A stretch of DNA of 6,553 bases from Aquisalimonas sp. (GTDB lineage Bacteria; Pseudomonadota; Gammaproteobacteria; Nitrococcales; Aquisalimonadaceae). The translations under genes and the position numbers were made by a program. The DNA lies in the NCBI GenBank assembly GCA_007133445.1, contig SLMR01000177.1, positions 1 to 6,553 on the forward strand. Reading direction: 5' to 3'. This document shows positions 1-5,749 of this stretch, piece after piece (position 1 is the first letter of the stretch; each line of letters starts with the position of its first letter). A model generated the notes under the pieces. It was not told the origin of the DNA. It saw nothing but the letters and a program-made list of their open reading frames with translations, and searched no databases.

Positions 1-879
1 GCCTGCTTCGCGGCCGGCGTGGCGCCCCTCCAGGGCCTGGCCGAGGGCTGCCTGGCCCTGGCCCATGCCAGCCGTTATGCCTCCATGCGCCGCGATTTGC
101 TGGAGACCGACGGTCCCTGGCCGGGCCCGGCCGGAGGCGTGCCGACGGCAGTCCAGCCGAACGCGCTGCTGGATGAAGCTGCCGGCAAGGCGGCGCTTGC
201 TGACCGGGGCCTCCCGGTACCGCCGGGGGAGGTGTGCCCTGCGGGCTCGGTCGCCGAGGCCGCGGGGCGGGTCGGCTTTCCGGTGGTGATCAAGGCGCTG
301 GTGCCGGGGCTCGCGCACAAGAGCGATGCCGGCGCCGTGGCCGTTGACGTCACTGATGCGGCGGCGGCGCGGTCCGCGGTGGCAGCCATGGGCGAGCGGC
401 TGGCGACCCAGGGCCTGCACGCCGAGCGCTGGCTGGTGGAGGGCATGGTGACCGATGCCGTGGCGGAACTCATCGTCGGCGTGAAACGCGATCCCCTGGT
501 GGGGCCGGTGCTGGTCATCGGCAGCGGGGGTGTGTTCGCGGAACTGGTGAGTGACGCCCGCACGCTGCTGCTGCCCACCACGGCGGCGAAGGTCCGCGCG
601 GCGCTGGAGTCCACTGGTGCCGGGCGGCGTATCCTGGGCTTTCGCGGCGGCGCGGCCGGTGACATGGCCGCTGCGGTGGAAGCCTGCCTCGCGGTGGCGG
701 ACTACGCTGCCGCCGAGCGGGATCGTCTGACTGAACTCGATGTGAATCCATTGATCGTCCGGCCTGCCGGACACGGCGCGGTTGCCGCCGATGCGCTGAT
801 TGCGCTGGGTGGCGACGGCGCGGACGGGACCGGACCCGTCACCGGAGCGAGCCATCGCTCCTGTCTTGTTTCCGGATAA
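1..879 (+). CDS. Acyl-CoA synthetase (NDP-forming), C-terminal part with ATP-grasp domain; 5' end outside window
   Basis: Family role: makes an acyl-CoA from a carboxylic acid, CoA and ATP (ADP and phosphate released) in the cytoplasm. The frame is open from base 1 and 292 residues are visible; family members are usually near 700, so the CoA-binding and first ligase domains lie upstream. The GTG at 19 is an internal Val codon, not a start. Visible residues 1 to about 35 are the tail of the second ligase domain. From about residue 55 an ATP-grasp_5 domain runs to the end, with VVIKALVPGLAHKSDAGAV (nucleotide and phosphohistidine-loop region), ELIVGVKRDPLVGPVLVIG, GSGGVFAELVSD and the closing LTELDVNPLIVRP. 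The last ~20 residues are low-complexity. It ends 16 bases before caiX, so the two are probably co-transcribed. Substrate not readable; carnitine-pathway acids (crotonobetaine, gamma-butyrobetaine, acetoacetate, acetate, acyl groups from acylcarnitines) are guesses from context. Family very likely, substrate unknown. Confidence 0.9.
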   Translation, partial: ACFAAGVAPLQGLAEGCLALAHASRYASMRRDLLETDGPWPGPAGGVPTAVQPNALLDEAAGKAALADRGLPVPPGEVCPAGSVAEAAGRVGFPVVIKALVPGLAHKSDAGAVAVDVTDAAAARSAVAAMGERLATQGLHAERWLVEGMVTDAVAELIVGVKRDPLVGPVLVIGSGGVFAELVSDARTLLLPTTAAKVRAALESTGAGRRILGFRGGAAGDMAAAVEACLAVADYAAAERDRLTELDVNPLIVRPAGHGAVAADALIALGGDGADGTGPVTGASHRSCLVSG

Positions 880-880
880 C

Positions 881-888
881 GAGAGGAG
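881..888 (+). promoter_or_regulatory. Ribosome binding site that fixes the caiX start
   Basis: GAGAGGAG lies 7 bases before the ATG at 896. It decides against the longer in-frame start at 800, which would overlap the upstream ligase gene by 80 bases and put 32 non-signal residues ahead of the signal peptide. Confidence 0.8.
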
Positions 889-895
889 TCGCAAC

Positions 896-1861
896 ATGCA
901 CACGACTACACAGACCCACAGGACCGTCCGCCGCGCAGGTGGCGGAGTGGTTGCCGCCGCCATGGCGACGGCCATGACCTTCGGCGCCGGCGCCGTCAAC
1001 GCAGATCATGCGTCCGAGATGCGCTTTGGTGTGCCCACCTGGCCCGGGGTGACGGTCAAGAGCGAAGTGGCGGCCCAGTTGCTCGAGCACATGGGCTACG
1101 ACACGGACCAGATGAACGCCAGCCCGTCGGTTATCCTCAACTCCCTGGCGAGCGACGAGCTCGACATCTACCTGGGCTCCTGGATGCCCACGCAGCGGGA
1201 CATGCTGGATCCGCTGGAAGAGGCGGGCGAGGTGGAGGTGCTCACGAAGAACATCTCCGATGCGGTGATGGGTATCGCCGTGCCCGAGTACGTCCGCGAT
1301 GCGGGTGTGAAGACCGAGGAAGACCTCGCCGAACACGCCGACGAGTTCGATCACACGATCCACGGCATCGAGGCGGGCAGCGGGTTCAACGAGTCCATCC
1401 AGGAGGCGATCGACAGCGACCGCCACGGCCTGGGCGACTGGGAGTTGATGCCCTCGAGCACCAGCGCCATGCTCGCTGAAGTGCAGCGGGCGGTGGACCG
1501 GGAGGAGTGGATCATCTTCCTGGGGTGGGAGCCGCACTGGATGAACGTCACCCTGGACTTCCACTACATCGAGGCCGTCGGTGACCGCGAAATCGCCGAG
1601 ACCACCAGCGACGTGCTGACCGTCGGCAACCCCGTGATGCTGGATGCCCATCCTCACGTGGAGCGGTTCCTCACCCAGTACGAGGTGCCCAAGGACGTGC
1701 AGTCGGAGTGGATCCTCGAGTACGACCGCGAAGAACGTGATGCCGATGAGGTGGCCCGCGAATGGATCGGTGACAATATGGAGCTGGTCGCCGAGTGGCT
1801 GGACGGTGTCGAGACCCGGGACGGTGACGACGCGATGGACGCCGTGCGCGCGGCCTACTAA
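896..1861 (+). CDS. caiX: Periplasmic quaternary-amine (carnitine/betaine/choline) ABC-type binding protein, CaiX-like
   Basis: Substrate-capture protein of the glycine betaine/proline (OpuAC, ChoX/ProX) family, 321 residues, the usual length. Seen: a signal peptide with RTVRR at residues 9-13, an Ala/Gly-rich core to about 33, and a likely cut after AVNA (residue 36), so the protein is periplasmic. Mature chain starts with RFGVPTWPGV (W49), followed by LNSLASDELDIYLGSWMPTQ (W96), GIEAGSGFNESIQ (157-169) and IFLGWEPHWMN (W211, W215). Family members bind trimethylammonium groups in an aromatic box, and W49, W96 and W211 are candidates. The chain is rich in Asp and Glu, as expected for a halophile's exported protein. 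The start is set by the GAGAGGAG site. No permease or ATPase gene follows, as for P. aeruginosa caiX, which borrows another transporter's core. Carnitine specificity is inferred from the cdh genes; choline or glycine betaine remain possible. Confidence 0.87.
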   Translation: MHTTTQTHRTVRRAGGGVVAAAMATAMTFGAGAVNADHASEMRFGVPTWPGVTVKSEVAAQLLEHMGYDTDQMNASPSVILNSLASDELDIYLGSWMPTQRDMLDPLEEAGEVEVLTKNISDAVMGIAVPEYVRDAGVKTEEDLAEHADEFDHTIHGIEAGSGFNESIQEAIDSDRHGLGDWELMPSSTSAMLAEVQRAVDREEWIIFLGWEPHWMNVTLDFHYIEAVGDREIAETTSDVLTVGNPVMLDAHPHVERFLTQYEVPKDVQSEWILEYDREERDADEVAREWIGDNMELVAEWLDGVETRDGDDAMDAVRAAY

Positions 1862-1872
1862 CGACAGCGCCG

Positions 1873-1883
1873 ATCATCCATTG
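1873..1883. promoter_or_regulatory. 11-base word shared with the cdhC upstream region; possible operator
   Basis: ATCATCCATTG lies 12 bases after the caiX stop and 70 bases before the cdhR ATG; an identical copy is at 5695-5705. Here it begins a perfect dyad, TCATCC-ATTG-GGATGA (1874-1889). A role as binding site for the neighbouring AraC-type regulator, or another shared regulator, is inference. Confidence 0.3.
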
Positions 1884-1895
1884 GGATGACGCAGT

Positions 1896-1931
1896 ACCGG
1901 CCCGGGCCCGGTGAGGCTGGCCCGGGCCGGT
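1896..1931 (+). terminator. Strong G+C hairpin after caiX, possible terminator
   Basis: The two 13-base arms are perfect reverse complements (ACCGGCCCGGGCC at 1896-1908, matched at 1919-1931) around a 10-base loop. It follows the caiX stop by 34 bases. The downstream strand reads TGTTGTCG with no real T tract, so it is at best an imperfect intrinsic terminator. It could instead be an attenuating or transcript-end-protecting stem ahead of cdhR. Confidence 0.5.
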
Positions 1932-1953
1932 GTTGTCGCATACAGTGCCGGGC

Positions 1954-2922
1954 ATGAGCCCGGACGCGGATGATACCCCCGAGCGGATCGGCTTCCTGCT
2001 GATCCCCGAGTTCTCCATGATCGCCTTCTGCGCGGCCGTGGAGCCGCTGCGCATCGCCAACCGCTGCAGCGGGCGGACACTCTACGACTGGACCCTGTAT
2101 TCCGCCGACGGCGGCCCGGTGCGGGCCAGCAACGGCATGACGCTGCTCAGTGATGCCGCCGTGGACGATCAGGCGCACGCACCCACGGTGATCACCTGCG
2201 CCTCGTTCAACCACGACGACTACACCACGCCCGAGCTGCTGCGGTGGCTGCGGCGGCTGGAGGGGCGCAGGGCGGTGCTGGGCGGCATCGACACGGGCTG
2301 CTTCCTGCTCGCGCAGGCCGGGCTGCTGGACGGCTACCGGGTGACCCTGCACTGGGAGAGCATTCCCGCCTTCCGCGAGCGCTTCCCGCAGATCCAGTGC
2401 ACCACGGAGCTGTTCGAAGTGGACGGGCGGCGGCTGACCTCCGCCGGCGGGACGTCGACCATGGACCTCATGCTGCGCTTGATCGCCCGGCGCCACGGTG
2501 AGGCGTTGGCGGTGGATGTCTCCGAGCAGCTCATCCACCAGCGCATCCGCAGCCCCTCGGACCACCAGCGCATGGCCCTCGCGGCGCGGCTGGGCGTGCA
2601 CAATCCCACGCTGCTGGGCGCCATCGATCACATGAGCCGCAACATGGAGCAGCCCCTGTCCATGGCCGAGGTGGCGGAGGTGACCGGGGTATCCCTGCGC
2701 CAGCTCGAGCGGCTGTTCGCCGAGCATCTCCACACCACGCCGCAGCAGTATTACCTGGCCGAACGCCTGGAACACGCCCGCTACCTGCTGCAGCAGACGG
2801 ACATGCCTGTGTTGGACGTGGCCGTGGCCTGCGGTTTCGCCGCCACGGCCAGCCTGTCACGGGCCTACCGGAATCACTTCGGCGTCCCGCCGAGCCGTGA
2901 TCGGCGGTGGACGGAGGGGTGA
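1954..2922 (+). CDS. cdhR: GlxA-type AraC-family transcription regulator, probable carnitine catabolism activator CdhR
   Basis: DNA-binding activator with a DJ-1/PfpI-like (class I amidotransferase-fold) sensor domain and an AraC DNA-binding domain; 322 residues, normal for the family. Seen: the opening IGFLLIPEFSMIAFCAAVEP (residues 12-31), then LYDWTLYSADGGPVRASNG (43-61), and the elbow region GGIDTGCFLLAQAGLLDG with Cys116. The C-terminal third holds two helix-turn-helix units: PLSMAEVAEVTGVSLRQLER, then VLDVAVACGFAATASLSRAY followed by HFGVPPS. CdhR, GbdR and ArgR of Pseudomonas have this architecture. The operon on the opposite strand points to carnitine dehydrogenase control, with GbdR-like betaine sensing as the alternative. 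ATG 1954 is chosen although no good ribosome site precedes it; GTG 1945 and GTG 1930 are in frame, but 1930 lies inside the hairpin arm. Family sure, specific regulon inferred. Confidence 0.85.
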   Translation: MSPDADDTPERIGFLLIPEFSMIAFCAAVEPLRIANRCSGRTLYDWTLYSADGGPVRASNGMTLLSDAAVDDQAHAPTVITCASFNHDDYTTPELLRWLRRLEGRRAVLGGIDTGCFLLAQAGLLDGYRVTLHWESIPAFRERFPQIQCTTELFEVDGRRLTSAGGTSTMDLMLRLIARRHGEALAVDVSEQLIHQRIRSPSDHQRMALAARLGVHNPTLLGAIDHMSRNMEQPLSMAEVAEVTGVSLRQLERLFAEHLHTTPQQYYLAERLEHARYLLQQTDMPVLDVAVACGFAATASLSRAYRNHFGVPPSRDRRWTEG

Positions 2923-2943
2923 TGCGGGTGAGCAATGACGGTT

Positions 2944-2968
2944 GGGTCGCGGCTTACGCCGCTCCTAC
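2944..2968 (-). repeat. Outer repeat, left copy (inverted)
   Basis: Reads as GTAG plus hairpin on the - strand (CTAC at 2965-2968). The hairpin is GCGGC-TTAC-GCCGC at 2949-2962. It is an exact reverse complement of 3123-3147. Confidence 0.8.
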
Positions 2969-2992
2969 GGGCGGTGGTGGCGGAGTAGCGGG

Positions 2993-3014
2993 GTAGGGTG
3001 CATCTCGATGCACC
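2993..3014 (+). repeat. Inner repeat, left copy
   Basis: GTAG head at 2993-2996, then a perfect 8-base-pair hairpin, GGTGCATC-TC-GATGCACC, at 2997-3014. Its head faces the outer left copy head-to-head with 24 bases between them. Confidence 0.75.
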
Positions 3015-3059
3015 GCAAACGGCGTCCGGCAAACCTCCTTGGCCGGTATGTCGGGATAC

Positions 3060-3081
3060 GGCGCATCAAGATGCACCCTAC
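3060..3081 (-). repeat. Inner repeat, right copy (inverted)
   Basis: Reverse complement of 2993-3014 except at two positions; the head CTAC is at 3078-3081. One substitution (C3062) breaks one base pair of its own hairpin, suggesting an older or decaying copy. Confidence 0.72.
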
Positions 3082-3122
3082 GGGCGCCATTCCCGTGCCG
3101 GTGGTGGTACCCCCACCCGCCG

Positions 3123-3147
3123 GTAGGAGCGGCGTAAGCCGCGACCC
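3123..3147 (+). repeat. Outer repeat, right copy
   Basis: GTAG head at 3123-3126, then the hairpin GCGGC-GTAA-GCCGC at 3129-3142. It ends 15 bases from the last codon of cdhB. Confidence 0.8.
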
Positions 3148-3162
3148 CTGGCCGCCCGCGCC

Positions 3163-3636
3163 TCACCCCCGGCGGATACCAATCGGCCGCCCGATCTCCT
3201 TGGGCATCGGCAACTCCCGGTCCGCCTCCGCCATGGCCTCCAGACGCTCCAGCGGCTCCCCCTGGAAACGGCCCGGCCGACCCGTGCTGGTGTCGATGAC
3301 CATGAGCATCTGCTCCGATGTGGCACGCACCGCACCATGACCGTCCACCAGCCGCAGGAAGACGTGGGCCCGCTTGGCGTCACGGTCCACGATCTGCGCG
3401 TCCACCTGCAGGCGTTCGCCGGCGAACGCCTCCCGCACGTAGCGGATGTGGTTCTCCAGCGTGTAGATGGTGAGCTGCTCCCGCTCCCGATAGGCCGCAT
3501 CCATGCCAAGGCGCTGGATGAACGCCTCCACCGCCTTGCTGAAGGGGATGGCGTAGGCGGCGTCGTTCATGTGGCCGTTGTAGTCCACCCACTCGTCGAG
3601 CACAGTGCATTCGGTCAGCGTGCGCGGTTGCGACAT
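3163..3636 (-). CDS. cdhB: Betainyl-CoA thioesterase (hotdog fold), CdhB-like
   Basis: Expected reaction: hydrolysis of betainyl-CoA to glycine betaine and CoA, the last step of carnitine-to-betaine conversion in the cytoplasm. The protein has 157 residues, typical for a single hotdog (4HBT-like) domain. Seen: WVDYNGHMNDAAY at residues 16-28, the D-x-x-G-H-x-N active-site helix start of this fold; then YTLENHIRYVREAF and HVFLRLVD, the central strands. It is the last gene of cdhC-cdhA-cdhB. Its ATG lies 2 bases after the cdhA stop, and its AGGAT ribosome site (3643-3647) is inside the end of cdhA, so translation is probably coupled. By sequence alone it is a generic acyl-CoA thioesterase; betainyl-CoA is assigned from the neighbours. 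Confidence 0.86.
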   Translation of the reverse strand: MSQPRTLTECTVLDEWVDYNGHMNDAAYAIPFSKAVEAFIQRLGMDAAYREREQLTIYTLENHIRYVREAFAGERLQVDAQIVDRDAKRAHVFLRLVDGHGAVRATSEQMLMVIDTSTGRPGRFQGEPLERLEAMAEADRELPMPKEIGRPIGIRRG

Positions 3637-3638
3637 GG

Positions 3639-4619
3639 TCAGATCCTGTTCTCCAGCCCCTCGTTCTCGGGCCAGTATTCTTGCACCAGGTCCAGCAGCC
3701 GCACCAGGAACTCGTCCCGCCGCTGCTCCAGCTCCCGCACGCTGCGTTCACCCGCCTGGTGCTCGCAGCCCTGGACGACACGGTCGATAAGGGTGTCCGT
3801 GAGCTCCGGCGCTTCCAGGCGGGTCCAGGGCTGTTTCAGGGCCGGGCCGAACTGCTCGAGCATGTGCCGCATGCCGGCATCGCCGCCGGCGAGGTGAAAC
3901 GTGAGAAACGTGCCCATCAGCGACCAGCGCAGGCCGGCACCGTAGACCACGGCGGCGTCCACCTCTTCGGTGGTGGCCACGCCGTCGTTGACCAGATGCA
4001 GGGCCTCCCGCCACAGCGCCTCCATGAGCCGGTCGGCGATGTGGCCGGGCACCTCGCGGCGGACGGTGAGCGGGCGCATGCCGAGGTCACTGTAGAACCC
4101 GCGGGCGTGATCCATGGCGGCGCCGGCGGTCTGCTCGCCCCCCACCAGCTCCACCAGGGGGAGCAGGTAGACGGGGTTGAATGGGTGCGCGACGAATACG
4201 CGCTCCGGATGCCGGCAGTCCGCCTGCAGGGTCGTCGGCATCAAGCCGGAGGTGCTGGAGGCGATGGGCGTGGCCGGGTCCGTGGCGGCATCGATGCGGG
4301 CGAGCACGTCGCGTTTTACGGCCTCGTCCTCCGGTGCATTCTCCTGAACCAGAGTGGCGCCGGTGACGGCGTCTTCCAGGTCGGTGGTGAACCGGATGCG
4401 CTCGCGGCTGGCCTCCGGGTGCAGGCCGGTACGCTCCAGCGCCGGCCACGCGGTGTCGATCGCGGCCTGCAGCCTTTGCGCGCCGGCCGGGTCCGGGTCG
4501 GTGACGACCACGTCCAGACCGCTGGCCAGGCAGCGCGCCGCCCAGCCGTTGCCGATGACGCCGGCGCCGACGATGGCCACAGGCCCGCGGGCGGTCGGGT
4601 GATGTTCGCTTGCTGCCAT
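3639..4619 (-). CDS. cdhA: L-carnitine 3-dehydrogenase (3-hydroxyacyl-CoA dehydrogenase family)
   Basis: Oxidises L-carnitine to 3-dehydrocarnitine with NAD+ (EC 1.1.1.108), in the cytoplasm. The protein has 326 residues, the normal size of unfused enzymes. Seen: Rossmann motif VAIVGAGVIGNGWAA (14-28); Asp41 at the end of the second strand, which favours NAD over NADP; VQENAPED (91-98); SSTSGLMPT (121-129); VAHPFNPVYLLPLVELVGG with His145 and Glu157. The 12-residue His-Glu spacing equals that of the catalytic pair in 3-hydroxyacyl-CoA dehydrogenases. The C-terminal helical domain (about 185-326) contains EALWREALHLVNDGVATTEE and ends with a charged helix. ATG 4619 has AAGGA (4630-4634) 10 bases upstream. 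It lies 17 bases after cdhC and 2 bases before cdhB. Another short 3-hydroxyacid substrate cannot be excluded from sequence, but the flanking genes make carnitine by far the best reading. Confidence 0.9.
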   Translation of the reverse strand: MAASEHHPTARGPVAIVGAGVIGNGWAARCLASGLDVVVTDPDPAGAQRLQAAIDTAWPALERTGLHPEASRERIRFTTDLEDAVTGATLVQENAPEDEAVKRDVLARIDAATDPATPIASSTSGLMPTTLQADCRHPERVFVAHPFNPVYLLPLVELVGGEQTAGAAMDHARGFYSDLGMRPLTVRREVPGHIADRLMEALWREALHLVNDGVATTEEVDAAVVYGAGLRWSLMGTFLTFHLAGGDAGMRHMLEQFGPALKQPWTRLEAPELTDTLIDRVVQGCEHQAGERSVRELEQRRDEFLVRLLDLVQEYWPENEGLENRI

Positions 4620-4636
4620 TGCTCGCGTGTCCTTGG

Positions 4637-5518
4637 TTAGTGGGGATCGCGCAGACCCAGCATGGTGCGCGCTTCAGCCGGCGTGACCGCGCGTGCCCCC
4701 AGGTTCTCGATGGTGGTCAGTGCCTTCTCGACCAGGGCGCCATTGCTGGCCAGTACGCCCCTGGAGAGGAACAGGTTGTCCTCCAGGCCCACGCGCACGT
4801 TGCCGCCCAGGAGCACTGCCTGGGCCGCCATGGGGAGCTGGTCGCGACCGATGCCGAAGGCGGCCCAGTGGGCGTTGTCCGGCAGCTTGTTGCGCATGGC
4901 CAGCATGGTCTCGGGGTCCGCTTCGGCGCCCCAGGGAATGCCCAGGCAGAGCTGGAACAGGGGCGGGTCGTCGATCAGGCCGTCGTGGTGGAGCTGCCGC
5001 GCCAGCCGTACGTGGCCGAGGTCGAAGCACTCGATCTCCGGCTTCACGCCGGCGGCCTGGATCAGTTCGGCCTGGCGGCGTGCCCAGGGCGCGGTGTTGA
5101 CATAGAGGTTGTCGGCAAAGTTGTAGCTGCCGCAGTCCAGGGTGCAGATCTCCGGAAGCAGCTCACCCACCGGCAGGTGGCGGCGCTCCGGGGTGAGCAG
5201 GTCCGTTCCCGGCCCGCCCCGGGCCGGATCCTCCTCGGACGGTGCCCAGTCGCCACCGCCGCCGGCGGTCATGTTCAGCACCACGTCCGTTTCCGCCGAC
5301 CGCACGCGTTCCACCACCTCACGGAACAGGGCAGGATCATGGCTGTGCGCGCCGGTCTCCGGGTCACGCACGTGGATATGGGCCACGGCAGCGCCGGCCC
5401 GGGCCGCCTCGATGCAGGCATCGGCAATGGCCGCCGGCGTGACCGGCACCGCCGGGTTGCGCTCGACCGTGTCGCCGGCCCCGGTGACAGCGCAGCTAAT
5501 GATGACGTTGCGGTTCAT
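4637..5518 (-). CDS. cdhC: 3-dehydrocarnitine:acetyl-CoA trimethylamine transferase / beta-keto acid cleavage enzyme (BKACE, DUF849)
   Basis: Condenses 3-dehydrocarnitine with acetyl-CoA, giving betainyl-CoA and acetoacetate. The protein has 293 residues and is a Zn-dependent TIM barrel by family. Seen: [11 protein letters not shown] (7-17); [10 protein letters not shown] with the two Zn-ligand histidines, His47 and His49; [10 protein letters not shown] (82-91); TLDCGSYNF (126-134); [10 protein letters not shown] (160-169); [12 protein letters not shown] with Arg242, Glu246 and Asp247. The Arg-x3-Glu-Asp spacing matches that of catalytic Arg, Zn-ligand Glu and catalytic Asp in the BKACE Kce. 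First gene of the operon. ATG 5518 is chosen because GGGGAGG (5524-5530) lies 5 bases upstream and family homology starts at NRNVIISCA; the 35-codon extension to ATG 5623 looks non-coding. Family certain; substrate taken from cdhA and cdhB next to it. Confidence 0.91.
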   Translation of the reverse strand: MNRNVIISCAVTGAGDTVERNPAVPVTPAAIADACIEAARAGAAVAHIHVRDPETGAHSHDPALFREVVERVRSAETDVVLNMTAGGGGDWAPSEEDPARGGPGTDLLTPERRHLPVGELLPEICTLDCGSYNFADNLYVNTAPWARRQAELIQAAGVKPEIECFDLGHVRLARQLHHDGLIDDPPLFQLCLGIPWGAEADPETMLAMRNKLPDNAHWAAFGIGRDQLPMAAQAVLLGGNVRVGLEDNLFLSRGVLASNGALVEKALTTIENLGARAVTPAEARTMLGLRDPH

Positions 5519-5593
5519 GGTGTCCTCCCCGGCATGCTCGATCGTCCAGCGCATCGTGCCCGGGGCCGGAGCGGGGCTGTTGACGGGAAACGC

Positions 5594-5613
5594 CGCTCCC
5601 ATGACCGGGAGCG
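5594..5613. promoter_or_regulatory. Perfect 7-base dyad upstream of cdhC; operator or leader hairpin
   Basis: CGCTCCC-ATGACC-GGGAGCG is centred about 85 bases upstream of the cdhC ATG. It could be a regulator site, or a stem in the cdhC leader if transcription starts further out. Short G+C dyads are common in DNA of this composition, so confidence is low. Confidence 0.3.
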
Positions 5614-5694
5614 ACGACATCACCGGCTGTAGCCCGCGCGCAACACCTTGCGGCCACGGAGCGAACGCGTTTCCATGCCGCGGGAAAGGATCGA

Positions 5695-5705
5695 ATCATC
5701 CATTG
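5695..5705. promoter_or_regulatory. Second copy of the shared 11-base word, between cdhC and the AsmA-like gene
   Basis: ATCATCCATTG, identical to 1873-1883, 177 bases upstream of the cdhC ATG and 44 bases before the ATG at 5750. The word is A+T-richer than its surroundings. Unlike the first copy it is not part of a dyad. Confidence 0.3.
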
Positions 5706-5749
5706 CGCGGTTGCCGCACGGGGTAATCGCACGAGTCGGAGAGTGTTGC

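Larger units (their letters stand above)
2944..3147. repeat. Nested composite of two GTAG-headed palindromic repeat families (REP/BIME-like)
   Basis: This 204-base block nearly fills the 240 bases between the convergent cdhR and cdhB genes. The outer arms (2944-2968, 3123-3147) are perfect 25-base reverse complements. The inner arms (2993-3014, 3060-3081) are 22-base reverse complements with two mismatches. Each arm contains its own short hairpin and is headed by GTAG or, inverted, CTAC. A GTAG head followed by a hairpin is the hallmark of REP/SMAG-type repeats mobilised by RAYT transposases. No flanking duplication or transposase is seen. By position it could also end transcription from both sides. 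Confidence 0.8.
5519..5749. promoter_or_regulatory. Divergent intergenic region, presumed promoters of cdhCAB and of the AsmA-like gene
   Basis: These 231 bases separate genes leaving in opposite directions, so both promoters should be here. I see no convincing -35/-10 pair on either strand. What can be seen is the cdhC ribosome site (5524-5530), a dyad at 5594-5613, the 11-base shared word at 5695-5705, and GGAGAG (5738-5743), 6 bases before the ATG at 5750. Confidence 0.55.

Noticed and set aside
800..895. 32-codon N-terminal extension of caiX
   Set aside because: It would overlap the ligase gene and precede the signal peptide; the GAGAGGAG site supports 896.
839..1657. Long - strand frame (272 codons) opposite caiX
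   Set aside because: It is antisense to a gene with clear family motifs and signal peptide; the His/Gly/Arg-rich translation is typical of the opposite strand of high-G+C genes and shows no domain.
1858..2775. Long - strand frame (305 codons) opposite cdhR
   Set aside because: Antisense to a gene with clear AraC and DJ-1/PfpI motifs; the translation is low-complexity and resembles no family I know.
2944..3147. Insertion sequence or MITE with 25-base terminal repeats, or a CRISPR fragment
   Set aside because: No target duplication and no transposase; the internal hairpins with GTAG heads fit REP-type repeats better. There is no series of direct repeats with equal spacers, so it is not CRISPR.
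2942..3340. Frame of 132 codons across the repeat block into cdhB
   Set aside because: It is made of the palindromic repeats plus the antisense of cdhB; not a gene.
3681..4640. Long + strand frame (319 codons) opposite cdhA
   Set aside because: Antisense of a well-conserved dehydrogenase; no ribosome site and no recognisable motifs.
5519..5623. 35-codon N-terminal extension of cdhC
   Set aside because: Family homology and a strong ribosome site place the start at 5518; the extension lies in the intergenic region and has no conserved features.
4610..5632. Long + strand frame (340 codons) opposite cdhC
   Set aside because: Antisense of a BKACE with all key residues present; the translation has no domain-like features.
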